A DNA stretch of 64,000 bases, taken from NCBI RefSeq assembly GCF_013214165.1, contig NZ_JABSSM010000025.1, positions 1 through 64,000 of the forward strand. The letters are read 5' to 3'. Made by a program: the position numbers and the translations under genes. The first letter of the stretch is position 1. Every line of letters starts with the position of its first letter. This stretch comes from Shewanella sp. (GTDB lineage: Bacteria > Pseudomonadota > Gammaproteobacteria > Enterobacterales > Shewanellaceae). Under the pieces are notes generated by a model. It had not been told where the DNA came from and ran no database searches. It saw only the letters and a list, made by a program, of their open reading frames with translations. Shown piece by piece: positions 53,856-62,523 of the stretch.

Positions 53856-54500
53856 CTATTGAGCCAATGCCATTTTTTGATCACGCATCGCCGTGCGCCA
53901 TAAGAAATAGCCACCTATGGCCATACCGACATACAAGATAAATAACAGTGATGTTAGCATGAGCCCTTTTTGCAGATAAAGATAGATGGAGACGAAATCG
54001 ATCACCACCCAATAGAGCCAGTTTTCTAGCACCTTTTTGGCGACTAAATAGGTCGTCATAACCGCGAAACACGTGGTCGCGGCGTCGAGGTAGGCATAGG
54101 AAGCTTGGGTATAGGTCGCCATTAAATAGCCCACGACCACTGAGATGCTAGCGGTGGTGAGTATAAGCAGAATATGACGTCTCAGACTCCAGGAAATGAC
54201 TTCGATGCCAGAATCATCCCCTTTGCCCTTTGACCACTGACGAAAACCATAGACCGCCATCGCCATGTAGTACACATTGAGCACAGACTCCATCAATAGC
54301 GACACTTTCCAGAAGAGCGCCGTATAGATAGCCGTGCTGGCGAACGCGGCAAACCAACAGAAAATATTGCCCTTCATGGCCAGTATCAGGTAGGCTGCGG
54401 CTAGCACTACTGCAACGGCCTCCCAGGCAGTTAATGCCGTTGCTTGTATTAATGCACCGTTTATGGTGCTCATGAGCGCGGACCAAAAATCTATCATCAT
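53856..54500 (-). CDS. pnuT: PnuC-family transporter, probable thiamine facilitator (PnuT)
   Basis: A 214-residue inner-membrane protein of the PnuC family with about seven helices. AFASTAIYTALFWKVSLLME, MAVYGFRQWSKGKG and YWVVIDFVSIYLYLQKGLM (WxxID and Tyr-rich PnuC signatures) are visible. PnuC proteins move vitamins by facilitated diffusion and depend on a kinase to trap the substrate. Thiamine is assigned because the operon starts with a TPP riboswitch and ends with a kinase of the right type. A nicotinamide-riboside role is possible for the family, but no NAD gene is nearby. Confidence 0.85.
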   Translation of the reverse strand: MMIDFWSALMSTINGALIQATALTAWEAVAVVLAAAYLILAMKGNIFCWFAAFASTAIYTALFWKVSLLMESVLNVYYMAMAVYGFRQWSKGKGDDSGIEVISWSLRRHILLILTTASISVVVGYLMATYTQASYAYLDAATTCFAVMTTYLVAKKVLENWLYWVVIDFVSIYLYLQKGLMLTSLLFILYVGMAIGGYFLWRTAMRDQKMALAQ

Positions 54501-54600
54501 TTTTTCCGATATAAGACTTTGCTAACGTAAAACAGATGCTCGCCATACTCTTACAAGTCAGGCGAGCATAGGCTAAACAGGTAAACTTAATCCGATAACT

Positions 54601-54861
54601 TTATTGAGTGTGTGACAAATCCAGCTCACCACCAATAAACTTACACACGAACACAGCCTTGCCCCACTTTTCATGGGCAGCCTGCATCTCAGTCGCCAGC
54701 ATGGCCATCACGTCGCCATACTCGCCACACACCTGAGTAGCCATGGCATTGGTCTTACGTTCAATATTCTCATAGCTATCCAGACGGTCGATGAACCAGA
54801 GGATAGGATCCAGGTAGTTATCTTGCAGCGGGTAACAACTTATTTCGGCGGTTAATTTCAT
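54601..54861 (-). CDS. Small YkoF/MTH1187-type thiamine-binding-like protein
   Basis: An 86-residue protein starting MKLTAEISCYPLQDNY, with a mid-region DSYENIERKTNAMATQVCGEY and the end AVFVCKFIGGELDLS. This pattern fits the thiamine-binding YkoF/DUF77 ferredoxin-like family, which binds hydroxymethylpyrimidine or thiamine. GAGG before the ATG is a good ribosome site. It lies between the receptor and pnuT genes, all under one TPP riboswitch, so it may shuttle or sense thiamine in the cell. It has no signal peptide. Family assignment is by pattern memory. Confidence 0.68.
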   Translation of the reverse strand: MKLTAEISCYPLQDNYLDPILWFIDRLDSYENIERKTNAMATQVCGEYGDVMAMLATEMQAAHEKWGKAVFVCKFIGGELDLSHTQ

Positions 54862-54980
54862 TTTCTGACCTCAGGTGACCCGCTTTTTTAGGCGGAGTCA
54901 CAGCATTAAATTTCTGTTTTGTTACACTCGTTTTAATCTTTCAGCCCCAAGCGGCAGCGATGTTATCGTGCTGGGATACA

Positions 54981-57155
54981 TTAGTGAAACTTGACGCTGA
55001 CAGTCAATCCTAACTGGCGTGGATCACCATAGCGGATATATTGCTTATCTGCCCAGCCTTGATCTGGCTCATTACCAAAATAAAAGCCCCGTGTGCCGTA
55101 TTGCTCATCAAACAGGTTCTTGCCCCATAGATAAGCCGACCAGACCTCGGTTTCATAGCCGACACGGGCATTGAATATAATATAGGCTTCGGACGTAGAT
55201 TCGTTACTGTCTGAGTAGTAAAACTCACTCTTGCCACTGGTGGTCACGTTCGCGAACCAACCAGAATCGCTGCGATAGGTCGCTCCTGCACTGTAGGTGA
55301 AGTTAGGTGAATGGGCTAGCTCACGACCGGTTAGATCCACCGTCCCACCGTATTTATCCTGATAAGAATAATCGCCATAGGCCGTCTCTAACCAACCAAG
55401 ACTGGCATATAGCTTGAGGTTATCTGTCGCATACCAGTTGGCATCTAGCTCGGCACCATAGTTGTGTGAGCTACCTGCATTCTCGGTATATAAGATAAAT
55501 TTATGCGGATCGTCGAAGCTCTGCTGAGATGCTGAAACTTGCTGATCGCGTCTGTCCATAAAAAATAGCGATAAATTGGTGCTCACAGCGCCATCGAGCC
55601 AGCGTGATTTAAGCCCTATCTCATAGTTATATAAGGTTTCGGTATCATACTCTTTCTTGTCTGCCAGTTCCGCTGGCAATGACATGTTAAACCCTCCCGC
55701 CTTATAACCACGAGCGATACGCGCATAGGTTTCATGATTGCTGTTTAACGCCTTGCTCAGAGCAATATGTCCGCCCCACATGGTTTCACCTGGACTAAAT
55801 TCATCGCCAGCACTGTCGCTGTAATCACTGTCTCGACGTTCGACTCTCAGGCCGAAGGACAAAGCATAACCCGCACCGAGATCTGAATCTAATTGGCCAA
55901 ACACGGCAGTATTATTCGCTTCATATTCGGCAGCAAGCGTGTCTATCCAACCGTTATATTCTTCAATTGTGTCGTTGTCTTCAGTTAAGCGCATACCATA
56001 AACGCCCAGTAACCAATCGGTGCTCCCGCCGAAGATACGTCCAGCTTGAGTTGAGCTGAGTCTAAACTCTTGGCTAATGGTTTTTCGCTCGCCCTGTTTG
56101 TCCCAGGTATAATCGTATTGACAAGGCTCACCGTCACAATCGAGTCCCCCCCAGTAATCAGAATTAGCCCAGTCGCCATCATAGTTATGCTGCGTTCGAG
56201 ACTTGGCATATGACGTCAAGGACACGAGCTCGAACTGCTCGGCAGCCGAATAAGTAAACTTAAGCGAGCTACCTGTGGTGCGTTGCTTATCGACGCCCGG
56301 CGCATCGGTGAAGGTATTTTTGCCATTGTTATCTAAGGTCCATACATCATAGCCATTATCAAAATCGGCTTGAAGCAAGGTAAAGTCAATCTGCAGATCG
56401 TCGCTGGCATACCAGCGTAATTTCGCCCGACCGGAAAACTCCTTCCTGGCATTGGTATCGTCTCGATCTAGATAGAGGTTGTTTTGATAGCCATTCTGCT
56501 GATGTTGCTGCATCGAGACTCGGTAGAGTAATTTGCCCGAATCCGTCAGCGGCCCTGAGCTAAAGCCGCTAAACGTCGTCAGGTTATCATCCCCCATTGA
56601 CACTTCAGCCCCATGCTCAAACACATCGGTTGGGTCATTGCTCTTAAGGTATATCAAGCCGGCTAACGCATTGGCGCCGTATCGCGTACCTTGTGGACCA
56701 CGCAGCACTTCTACTTGCTGCAGATCATACATGCTGGCAATCATGCCCAGGCCAGACATGTCGATATCATCGATAATGTAACCAACAGATGAATTTGGCG
56801 CACCTTGGTATTCCTCCTGCTCGCCGACACCACGAATTTGGAAATATTTAGGACGAGAACTGCCGCCGGACCAGTTAAAGTTTGCGATGGAGTTAAGCAC
56901 ATCTTCGAAGTGCTGCGCGCCTTCGTCTTCTATCTGCTGCTGATCGATAATCGTAATGCTCGACGGCATCTTATCGAGCGACGAGCCGCGAAAATCAGCA
57001 GTCACCACGATCACTTCCATCTCATCGGAAGGTGTGTCTGTTGGTTCAACAGCGAACGCGTTTGGGCTGATTAGTGCGGTCGATACCGCAAGCGATAGCA
57101 CAGAGAATCTCTGCAAGACGGGTGAATCAAAACATAAAGATTTAAGTATAAACAT
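54981..57155 (-). CDS. TonB-dependent receptor, probable thiamine uptake
   Basis: An outer-membrane receptor of about 724 residues. After the signal region (VLSLAVSTALISPNAFA) come the TonB-box part (MEVIVVTADFRGSS), the plug (YFQIRGVGEQEEYQG; VEVLRGPQGTRYGANALAG) and a barrel ending RQLGLTVSVKFH. The start at 57155 has GGGG just upstream; the longer frame to 57257 runs into the riboswitch and is rejected. The TPP riboswitch upstream and thiamine genes downstream make thiamine or its phosphate the likely ligand. Receptors of this type under THI elements are known by comparative genomics in marine gammaproteobacteria. Confidence 0.85.
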   Translation of the reverse strand: MFILKSLCFDSPVLQRFSVLSLAVSTALISPNAFAVEPTDTPSDEMEVIVVTADFRGSSLDKMPSSITIIDQQQIEDEGAQHFEDVLNSIANFNWSGGSSRPKYFQIRGVGEQEEYQGAPNSSVGYIIDDIDMSGLGMIASMYDLQQVEVLRGPQGTRYGANALAGLIYLKSNDPTDVFEHGAEVSMGDDNLTTFSGFSSGPLTDSGKLLYRVSMQQHQQNGYQNNLYLDRDDTNARKEFSGRAKLRWYASDDLQIDFTLLQADFDNGYDVWTLDNNGKNTFTDAPGVDKQRTTGSSLKFTYSAAEQFELVSLTSYAKSRTQHNYDGDWANSDYWGGLDCDGEPCQYDYTWDKQGERKTISQEFRLSSTQAGRIFGGSTDWLLGVYGMRLTEDNDTIEEYNGWIDTLAAEYEANNTAVFGQLDSDLGAGYALSFGLRVERRDSDYSDSAGDEFSPGETMWGGHIALSKALNSNHETYARIARGYKAGGFNMSLPAELADKKEYDTETLYNYEIGLKSRWLDGAVSTNLSLFFMDRRDQQVSASQQSFDDPHKFILYTENAGSSHNYGAELDANWYATDNLKLYASLGWLETAYGDYSYQDKYGGTVDLTGRELAHSPNFTYSAGATYRSDSGWFANVTTSGKSEFYYSDSNESTSEAYIIFNARVGYETEVWSAYLWGKNLFDEQYGTRGFYFGNEPDQGWADKQYIRYGDPRQLGLTVSVKFH

Positions 57156-57440
57156 AGGACCCCAAATTATAATTTTTGAGATCCGGCAACTGGAAAAGCG
57201 AGAAAGGATGTTGTGGTCGACTACAGATGTCCTTAACAGACACCTCGAAAGCATCAAACCTATTGGCCCATTCCTACGCCGGTATTAGCCGGATCAGGTT
57301 CAAAGGGTTTGTCATCTGACATCTCAGAAACTGGTATATAAAAACAGTCTCACCCCTTGGCAGGCGCAATTATACATGAATCACACAAGGTATTGACAAA
57401 GATATGCCATGGGGTGGTGAATTTACATACACATGAGACA
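57156..57440. other. Leader region of the thiamine-salvage operon
   Basis: No gene. It contains the TPP riboswitch (57266-57360) and, up to 57440, the presumed promoter; no clear promoter elements could be fixed by eye. Confidence 0.5.
57266..57360 (-). ncRNA. TPP riboswitch (THI element)
   Basis: On the minus strand the conserved THI segments occur in order: AGGGGTGAGACTG, CTGAGAT, ACCCTTTGAACCTGATC, CCGGCTAATACCGG and GCGTAGGAA. These are the hallmarks of the thiamine pyrophosphate aptamer. It is about 110 bases before the TonB receptor start and should shut off the whole four-gene operon when TPP is plentiful. No clear downstream terminator was identified, so control may be at translation. 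Confidence 0.95.
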
Positions 57441-57467
57441 CAAAAAACGTCGGCCAAGCCGACGTTT
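57441..57467 (-). terminator. Terminator of ycfL
   Basis: AAACGTCGGC and GCCGACGTTT form a 10-bp stem with a short loop, followed on the minus strand by a T-run. Confidence 0.85.
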
Positions 57468-57505
57468 GCCTATTTTATCGCGGTACGCGTTCAATCAACA
57501 AAAGA

Positions 57506-57895
57506 TTAATTAGAGAAGGCTTTTCTCACATATAGCTCATAGCGAACGGCGTTGGCATTGGGCGCTATCGCCATGACTTGCATACGCTGCATGCCGTGTA
57601 ACTTTAATGACTTCCATGGGCTGGCCTCATCTTCTAGGGTAAAACCATTTATGTCATACCAGGTAAACTTGTATTGCAGTCGTAAGTCAGTGGCGACCTT
57701 ACTCATGATCACCCCAGAGCCTTGCAGTAAATCCCCCTGATGACGGGCCTTTAATTGCTCGACTGCAACTTCACGAGCGAAACTGCTGTTATCGACTCTG
57801 ACTTCACCGCTAGAACTGGCCATCACGCCCGCAGTGTGCTGAGCGCAGGCCGTGAAAATCAGGGCCGATGCTAACACCAAAACGATTTTTTTCAT
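57506..57895 (-). CDS. ycfL: YcfL family lipoprotein (DUF1425)
   Basis: A lipoprotein of about 129 residues: MKKIVLVLASALIFTAC carries the lipobox, and the C-terminal half (LRLQYKFTWYDINGFTLEDE; VRYELYVRKAF) matches DUF1425/YcfL, a beta-rich periplasmic family of unknown role. GGAG eight bases before the ATG at 57895 decides the start over the 57943 frame. Gene order hinT-ycfL matches E. coli, where lpoB and thiK (thiamine kinase) follow. Here the thiamine operon follows instead and lpoB is missing from the window. Confidence 0.82.
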   Translation of the reverse strand: MKKIVLVLASALIFTACAQHTAGVMASSSGEVRVDNSSFAREVAVEQLKARHQGDLLQGSGVIMSKVATDLRLQYKFTWYDINGFTLEDEASPWKSLKLHGMQRMQVMAIAPNANAVRYELYVRKAFSN

Positions 57896-58064
57896 TACAT
57901 TCGCTCCAAATTGATTTAGCCAATAAATAGGGCTAATCATCACCTACTTTTATAGCTGATGATTTATAAAATGAGATTAATCGACCAAAAGATCGACAAA
58001 GCGAGTCGCGATTTGCGTCAATGGGAAAAAATCTGAATTGACCTGCATACCTGTTCGCTCTCTA

Positions 58065-58421
58065 TTAGCTGTCAATGCTCAACATTGGACCTAAGGAGCA
58101 ACCACCCAGTAAGTGCATATGTATGTGAAACACCTCTTGCCCACCGTGCTTATTACAATTCATTATGATGCGATAGCCATCTTCGGCAATCCCAGCCTCT
58201 GCAGCCAATTTTGCGGCGACTGTGACCATACGACCAAGCGCCTTCTCATCCGATGCTTTTACATCGTTTGTCGTCGGGATCAAATGATTGGGGATGATCA
58301 ATATATGGGTCGGCGCTCTGGCATTTATGTCTCTGAATGCCGTGACTAGATCGTCTTGATATAGGATATCGGCGGGGATTTCACGTCGAATTATTTTGCT
58401 AAAAATGGTTTCTTCAGCCAT
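58065..58421 (-). CDS. hinT: HinT purine nucleoside phosphoramidase (HIT family)
   Basis: A 118-residue HIT-family hydrolase. The triad motif is [11 protein letters not shown] (H99, H101, H103, with H101 catalytic), and the N-terminus [20 protein letters not shown] is typical of HinT/YcfF. It hydrolyses adenosine phosphoramidates and aminoacyl-adenylates in the cytoplasm. It precedes ycfL as in enterobacteria. GAGG eight bases before the ATG gives good initiation. Confidence 0.94.
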   Translation of the reverse strand: MAEETIFSKIIRREIPADILYQDDLVTAFRDINARAPTHILIIPNHLIPTTNDVKASDEKALGRMVTVAAKLAAEAGIAEDGYRIIMNCNKHGGQEVFHIHMHLLGGCSLGPMLSIDS

Positions 58422-58715
58422 CTGACCGTCCTCTTTTCTTTAGGTTGCCACAGTATACCCATAAATTTATAACTTGTGAGGATATGGGAGTAAAAACAAC
58501 CGACGACAAAATCACCAAAAACACAAACTCACAACGAGTGACACATATGTGTACACCAGGGAATTGACACCTTACATGCTGAAAGGTTGCAAGCAAAATA
58601 ATCTGTAAAACATGAGCCAGATATCGATCACCAGGCATCTATTGTAGCTTTTAACCGCTCTATTTAGGCTTTATATCGATTGGTATTGATACCATTTGAT
58701 ATAGCTGATGAGATT

Positions 58716-59198
58716 TCAGCTTGATACGCTAAAAAACATAGATATAAAAATATGAGAATGACTCACTCCAGTCTTTTCCAACAAGACTTTAGTCCCATCA
58801 GCATTGATACCCGTCCATGTTTTCCCCACACAAATGGCCTGGATAATACAATGGTAAGAGCTTAATTTACTTTCTGTTACAGCCACTTGCCCATAACCAG
58901 CCGCCTCTAAATACGCTATTGCCTCATCATAGGCTAAAGTTAAGTCACTAGAAAATGCCTTAAAAGATTTAGTTTTTAATTTGACGCCAGTTATCCCTTC
59001 ATCGCTATTCCCAATCAAGATATATTGTGTTGATTGAGTGTATGGATCAGGCACGTAATCTGTAATAACATATTGATAATTACTGGCATTTATGACCAAT
59101 CCGAAATCAGTAAGGCTCTGTCCCCAGCTAATTCCAAATGGTCCGGACGCATATAGACTCATAGGCAATATAGATAATAAAAATAACAAATGTTTCAT
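58716..59198 (-). CDS. Exported protein of unknown function
   Basis: A protein of about 160 residues with a signal peptide (MKHLLFLLSILPMSLYASG) and no recognised domain. Residues 20-30 (GPFGISWGQSL) recall small periplasmic proteins of the type that start with a GISWG motif. Two Cys (YHCIIQAICVGKTW) may pair. The ATG at 59198 is chosen over the TTG at 59201. It is a single gene with AT-rich flanks and low conservation signals. Confidence 0.6.
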   Translation of the reverse strand: MKHLLFLLSILPMSLYASGPFGISWGQSLTDFGLVINASNYQYVITDYVPDPYTQSTQYILIGNSDEGITGVKLKTKSFKAFSSDLTLAYDEAIAYLEAAGYGQVAVTESKLSSYHCIIQAICVGKTWTGINADGTKVLLEKTGVSHSHIFISMFFSVSS

Positions 59199-59417
59199 CA
59201 ATTTAATGTATGTCGATTAATTTTTTGTCAGGATACATTACAAAAAAATTAAATCAACATAATATGCCTACAAAGTAATAACCCCCCATAGGCTCATTTG
59301 AGCTATAACCAAGTTGGAATTCGAGCGCTTGCTTAAATTTAACTTCTGCGTTACATCAATCGTCCGCCGAAATGAAATAGGCCGTATTGAGCAAAAGTTA
59401 CCAGCAAACGACACGCA

Positions 59418-60050
59418 TCACAGATGGATCTCGTGCAGATGAGTCTGTGCCCACGCTATCGCTTGCCCACGACTGGAAACACCTATTTTTCTGAACGCTC
59501 GATAGAGATGAGTTTTAATGGTGCTCTCGCTCACAAACAACTGCATAGCGATATTGACATTAGTGCTACCGCTAAGCAGCGCCTGAAGGACTTCTCTTTC
59601 TCGAATGGTCAGATTATCACTTCCGTCCTGATTCGATTGGTCATCGCCACTGTTATGGATTAACTGAGCCGGGATAACAGACTTACCGCGCAAAATATTG
59701 GCTAAGCCTTGTCCAACGTCTTCTAATGAAGCATCACAATAGAAAATACCGGCAGTCACTGTTGGATGGATCAGAAAACGAGCATCGATCTGTCTGGGAT
59801 AGTGGAGGAATACGACTCTCGAGGCGTGTTCTTTCTCGACGTGTCGCTGAATTTGATACGCTTTTTGTACGTCAACCGTGGCTAAGTCAATAACGATAAG
59901 TGAAACACCTCCCTTCTTGATTTCCGGCTCCACTTTCTCTGGCGTCACCTTGACTAACTTAACCAAAAACTCTTGGGGCCAACGTGTATCCAGAAGATCG
60001 GCAATTAATTGAGAGCGTGAAACAACAATCCAATTTATGACTTTAAACAT
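59418..60050 (-). CDS. LuxR-family regulator with receiver-like N-terminal domain
   Basis: A 210-residue regulator. The N-terminal part (about 1-130: VSRSQLIADLLDTRWPQEFLVKL, SLIVIDLATVDVQKAYQIQRH) resembles a degenerate receiver domain of the CsgD/VpsT type, in which the usual acidic pocket is incomplete. The C-terminal HTH (about 146-208: LTIREREVLQALLSGSTNVN, FVSESTIKTHLYRAFRKIGV) is clearly LuxR type. Such proteins often control biofilm or extracellular matrix genes. GGAG lies eight bases before the ATG. Seven copies of a 10-bp AT-rich unit lie 91-159 bases upstream. Confidence 0.87.
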   Translation of the reverse strand: MFKVINWIVVSRSQLIADLLDTRWPQEFLVKLVKVTPEKVEPEIKKGGVSLIVIDLATVDVQKAYQIQRHVEKEHASRVVFLHYPRQIDARFLIHPTVTAGIFYCDASLEDVGQGLANILRGKSVIPAQLIHNSGDDQSNQDGSDNLTIREREVLQALLSGSTNVNIAMQLFVSESTIKTHLYRAFRKIGVSSRGQAIAWAQTHLHEIHL

Positions 60051-60571
60051 ACAGCTGACTCCATGTCGTATTATTTACTGTGCCGGACGCCTTAGATTTA
60101 ACAATTAGATTACACTAGTACGATAGATGTATCTATAAATATTATTTATTATTATTTAATATTATTTATTATTATTTAATATTATTTAATATTATTTAAT
60201 ATTATTTATGTATCAGCTTCAACATAGATATCAGTCATCTGGTTATTCTCATATTGGATGACATCGACATCATTACCCGCATAAAACCTGTTAGAGGCTA
60301 AGAAGATTCAATAAGGTTTTTCCCATTTTATCCATGTTTATAGGCAACATCTTGCATCCTGCTTCAACTAGTCAGACTATTGTTGTTATTATTTCGTTAA
60401 CAGCAGGCAATATAATCATCCAAAAGTATGAAGCTAGATGCCGCAAACACCCTGTTCTGACTAGCAATATAATACCTTTGCACTACCTATAAGTAGGTAC
60501 TGGCTAGCCAGTGAACATCTCATGAAAAATAGCCTGCCTCACTTACAAAAATCATTGATGATTAATACCAA
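60051..60571. other. AT-rich intergenic region
   Basis: No gene is seen. The main content is the tandem 10-bp repeat tract (60141-60209); the rest has no recognised motif. Confidence 0.5.
60141..60209. repeat. Seven 10-bp AT-only tandem repeats before the LuxR gene
   Basis: Seven consecutive units of ATTATTTAWT occupy 60141-60209 (the last one incomplete by one base). The period equals one helical turn. Such a tract could bend DNA, bind H-NS, or change copy number and so alter promoter spacing by full turns. Confidence 0.85.
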
Positions 60572-62500
60572 TTAGTAACTTAGCAGCAAGAGTAATGTAC
60601 TCAAACCAAACAATACCGAGACACCTTGCCAGAACCTCACGGGATCCCTGTCTAACAATGAGCGTCCCATTTCCGGTTTGTCCCAATTCGCCAGTGGTTG
60701 ATTGAGTTCATATAACAGCTCACTGGTATCGTTCTGACGGCGGCTAGGGTCGAAACTTAAGGCTTGCTTCAGTGGTGGGTCCATCCATAAGGGAATGAGT
60801 GGATTGAGTTCATAGCTAGGGACGTAAACCAGCTTGAGATAATCTTGGTTGGTGCGACATTGTGCCAACTTTCCTTTGAAGGGCAGCTGGCCGGTAAGCA
60901 TCTCGAAGGTGATCACCGCCATGGAAAACAGATCGGCTTTGTTGGTTACCCTATATCCCAATACACTCTCGGGGGCGGAATAGTCAGCTGTACCTAAGAT
61001 ACAGTCCCGTTGAAGAGGCGTGGCAATCTCGGCTATTCCCTTGATATGACAAGAGCCAAAATCGATAAGCTTAATCTGGCCTTCATAGGTCAGTAAGATA
61101 TTATCGGGTTTAAGATCTTGGTGTATGGTTTCCTTACGATGAAACGCCCTCACCCCTGACTCTATCTGTTTTAGCAGCACCAAGACCTCTTGCACCGACG
61201 CCTTAGGATTACGTGTGATCCAGGTACTCAAGGACATGCCGTTCAGATGCTCAGTGACATAGTAAAGCGCACTTTTTATTCGTTCCCTGTCTAATAACTT
61301 CACCACGTGCGGGCTATTTATCCTGTGGCCTATCCAACTCTCCAGCATAAAACGTTCGATATAGGCCGCGTCATCGAGATAATTAACCGATGGCGTCTTG
61401 ATGCAACGCTTATTGCCATCGGTATCGGATGCAAGATACACCTGGCTGCGTTGACTCTGATGTAAGACCTCTTCTATCAGATAACCGTCTAGCTTCATCC
61501 CCTCAGACAGTGGCGGCGGAAAAGGTAACTTAGACAGCTTCTGATAGAGATCCTCGATAGTTAACCTAGGTAATGTGTCTATGGATAACAGCTGACAGCT
61601 GACATTATCCAGACTGCCCGCATCGATTGCCTGAGCACACAATTGCCTGCAAAACTCATCGTGAACGATGGCGGAGTCTGTCTCTTGTTTAAGGCTTAGT
61701 TTACGTCCTGCTTTAGACTCAGGTTCAGACTCTGGTTTATAACGTGAAGTAGGCATAAACTCAGACAATTTAACAGCCAAATCTCGATCACAAATAATGT
61801 CATGAATGCCGTCTGTGGTCAGCAGATAGAGATCACCCTGCACTAACTCCAGCTTGCGGTAATCCACGTCCAGTTTCACATCTAACCCTAATGCCCTCGC
61901 CAGATAGCGCTTGTCTTTGCCAAGCACAGTCACATGATCCCGGCTCAGACGCTCAAGCTTGCCCGCTCTGAACCGATAGGCTCTGGAGTCACCGACATGG
62001 AGCAAATAAGCACTGCATGATTTAAAAATAAGGGCGGTAAAGGTGCATACATAGCCCCGCTGCGCCTCTCGATAGTCCTGACCCAAGCCGTACAGCCAAC
62101 GATTCAGTGCGGTAAGTACCTGAGAGCTGGATTTCTCGACGCTCCAGGTATCCGGCGTCGAATAGTAATCTGAGATAAAATTACTGATGCTGATGCCGCT
62201 GGCTTTCTCTGCCGCTTCTGCGGCGCTCACCCCATCACAGATTACCGACACGGCGCCCTTAGTGGTCAACATCAAGCCATCGGGGATACGTATGCCGATG
62301 GCATCTTCATTAGTGGATTTGGCCCCTCGGGCGGAGCACTGACCCGCCCCGATCTCAAGCTCGCCATCCAAAGGCAGCTCTCCATTGAGAGACGGGTCTG
62401 CAACTAAAGTCGGCTCCTGATGTAAGACAGGCTCAGGTTTAGATGTTAAATCATCTTCAACCAGACTCTTACTCAATGACACTGCGCCCGATGCTGACAT
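60572..62500 (-). CDS. PP2C phosphatase / Ser-Thr protein kinase fusion with C-terminal anchor
   Basis: A 642-residue protein with two opposed activities. Residues about 50-310 are a PP2C phosphatase (Asp89 in VICDGVSAAEAA, Asp171 in HVGDSRAYRF, Asp230 in TTDGIHD, Asp298 in GSLDNVS). Residues about 338-600 are a protein kinase (Lys369 in RCIKTPS, catalytic HQDLKPDN at 460-467, IDFGS with Asp480, APESVLGY). The catalytic loop is HQD where HRD is usual. A C-terminal helix (VSVLFGLSTLLLLLSY) anchors it, with both domains in the cytoplasm. It follows the NarK-type gene by 23 bp, as in nitrate-assimilation clusters of Pseudomonas and relatives, so it may regulate nitrate uptake. Its target is unknown. 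Confidence 0.9.
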   Translation of the reverse strand: MSASGAVSLSKSLVEDDLTSKPEPVLHQEPTLVADPSLNGELPLDGELEIGAGQCSARGAKSTNEDAIGIRIPDGLMLTTKGAVSVICDGVSAAEAAEKASGISISNFISDYYSTPDTWSVEKSSSQVLTALNRWLYGLGQDYREAQRGYVCTFTALIFKSCSAYLLHVGDSRAYRFRAGKLERLSRDHVTVLGKDKRYLARALGLDVKLDVDYRKLELVQGDLYLLTTDGIHDIICDRDLAVKLSEFMPTSRYKPESEPESKAGRKLSLKQETDSAIVHDEFCRQLCAQAIDAGSLDNVSCQLLSIDTLPRLTIEDLYQKLSKLPFPPPLSEGMKLDGYLIEEVLHQSQRSQVYLASDTDGNKRCIKTPSVNYLDDAAYIERFMLESWIGHRINSPHVVKLLDRERIKSALYYVTEHLNGMSLSTWITRNPKASVQEVLVLLKQIESGVRAFHRKETIHQDLKPDNILLTYEGQIKLIDFGSCHIKGIAEIATPLQRDCILGTADYSAPESVLGYRVTNKADLFSMAVITFEMLTGQLPFKGKLAQCRTNQDYLKLVYVPSYELNPLIPLWMDPPLKQALSFDPSRRQNDTSELLYELNQPLANWDKPEMGRSLLDRDPVRFWQGVSVLFGLSTLLLLLSY

Positions 62501-62523
62501 ACCTTTCCCCTTCTAATTCTTGA

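Noticed and set aside
57156-57257. N-terminal extension of the thiamine TonB receptor
   Set aside because: It reaches to the edge of the TPP riboswitch and puts 34 residues in front of the signal peptide; GGGG precedes the internal ATG at 57155.
60141-60209. CRISPR-like array
   Set aside because: The 10-bp units are contiguous with no spacers and are AT-only; this is a simple tandem repeat.
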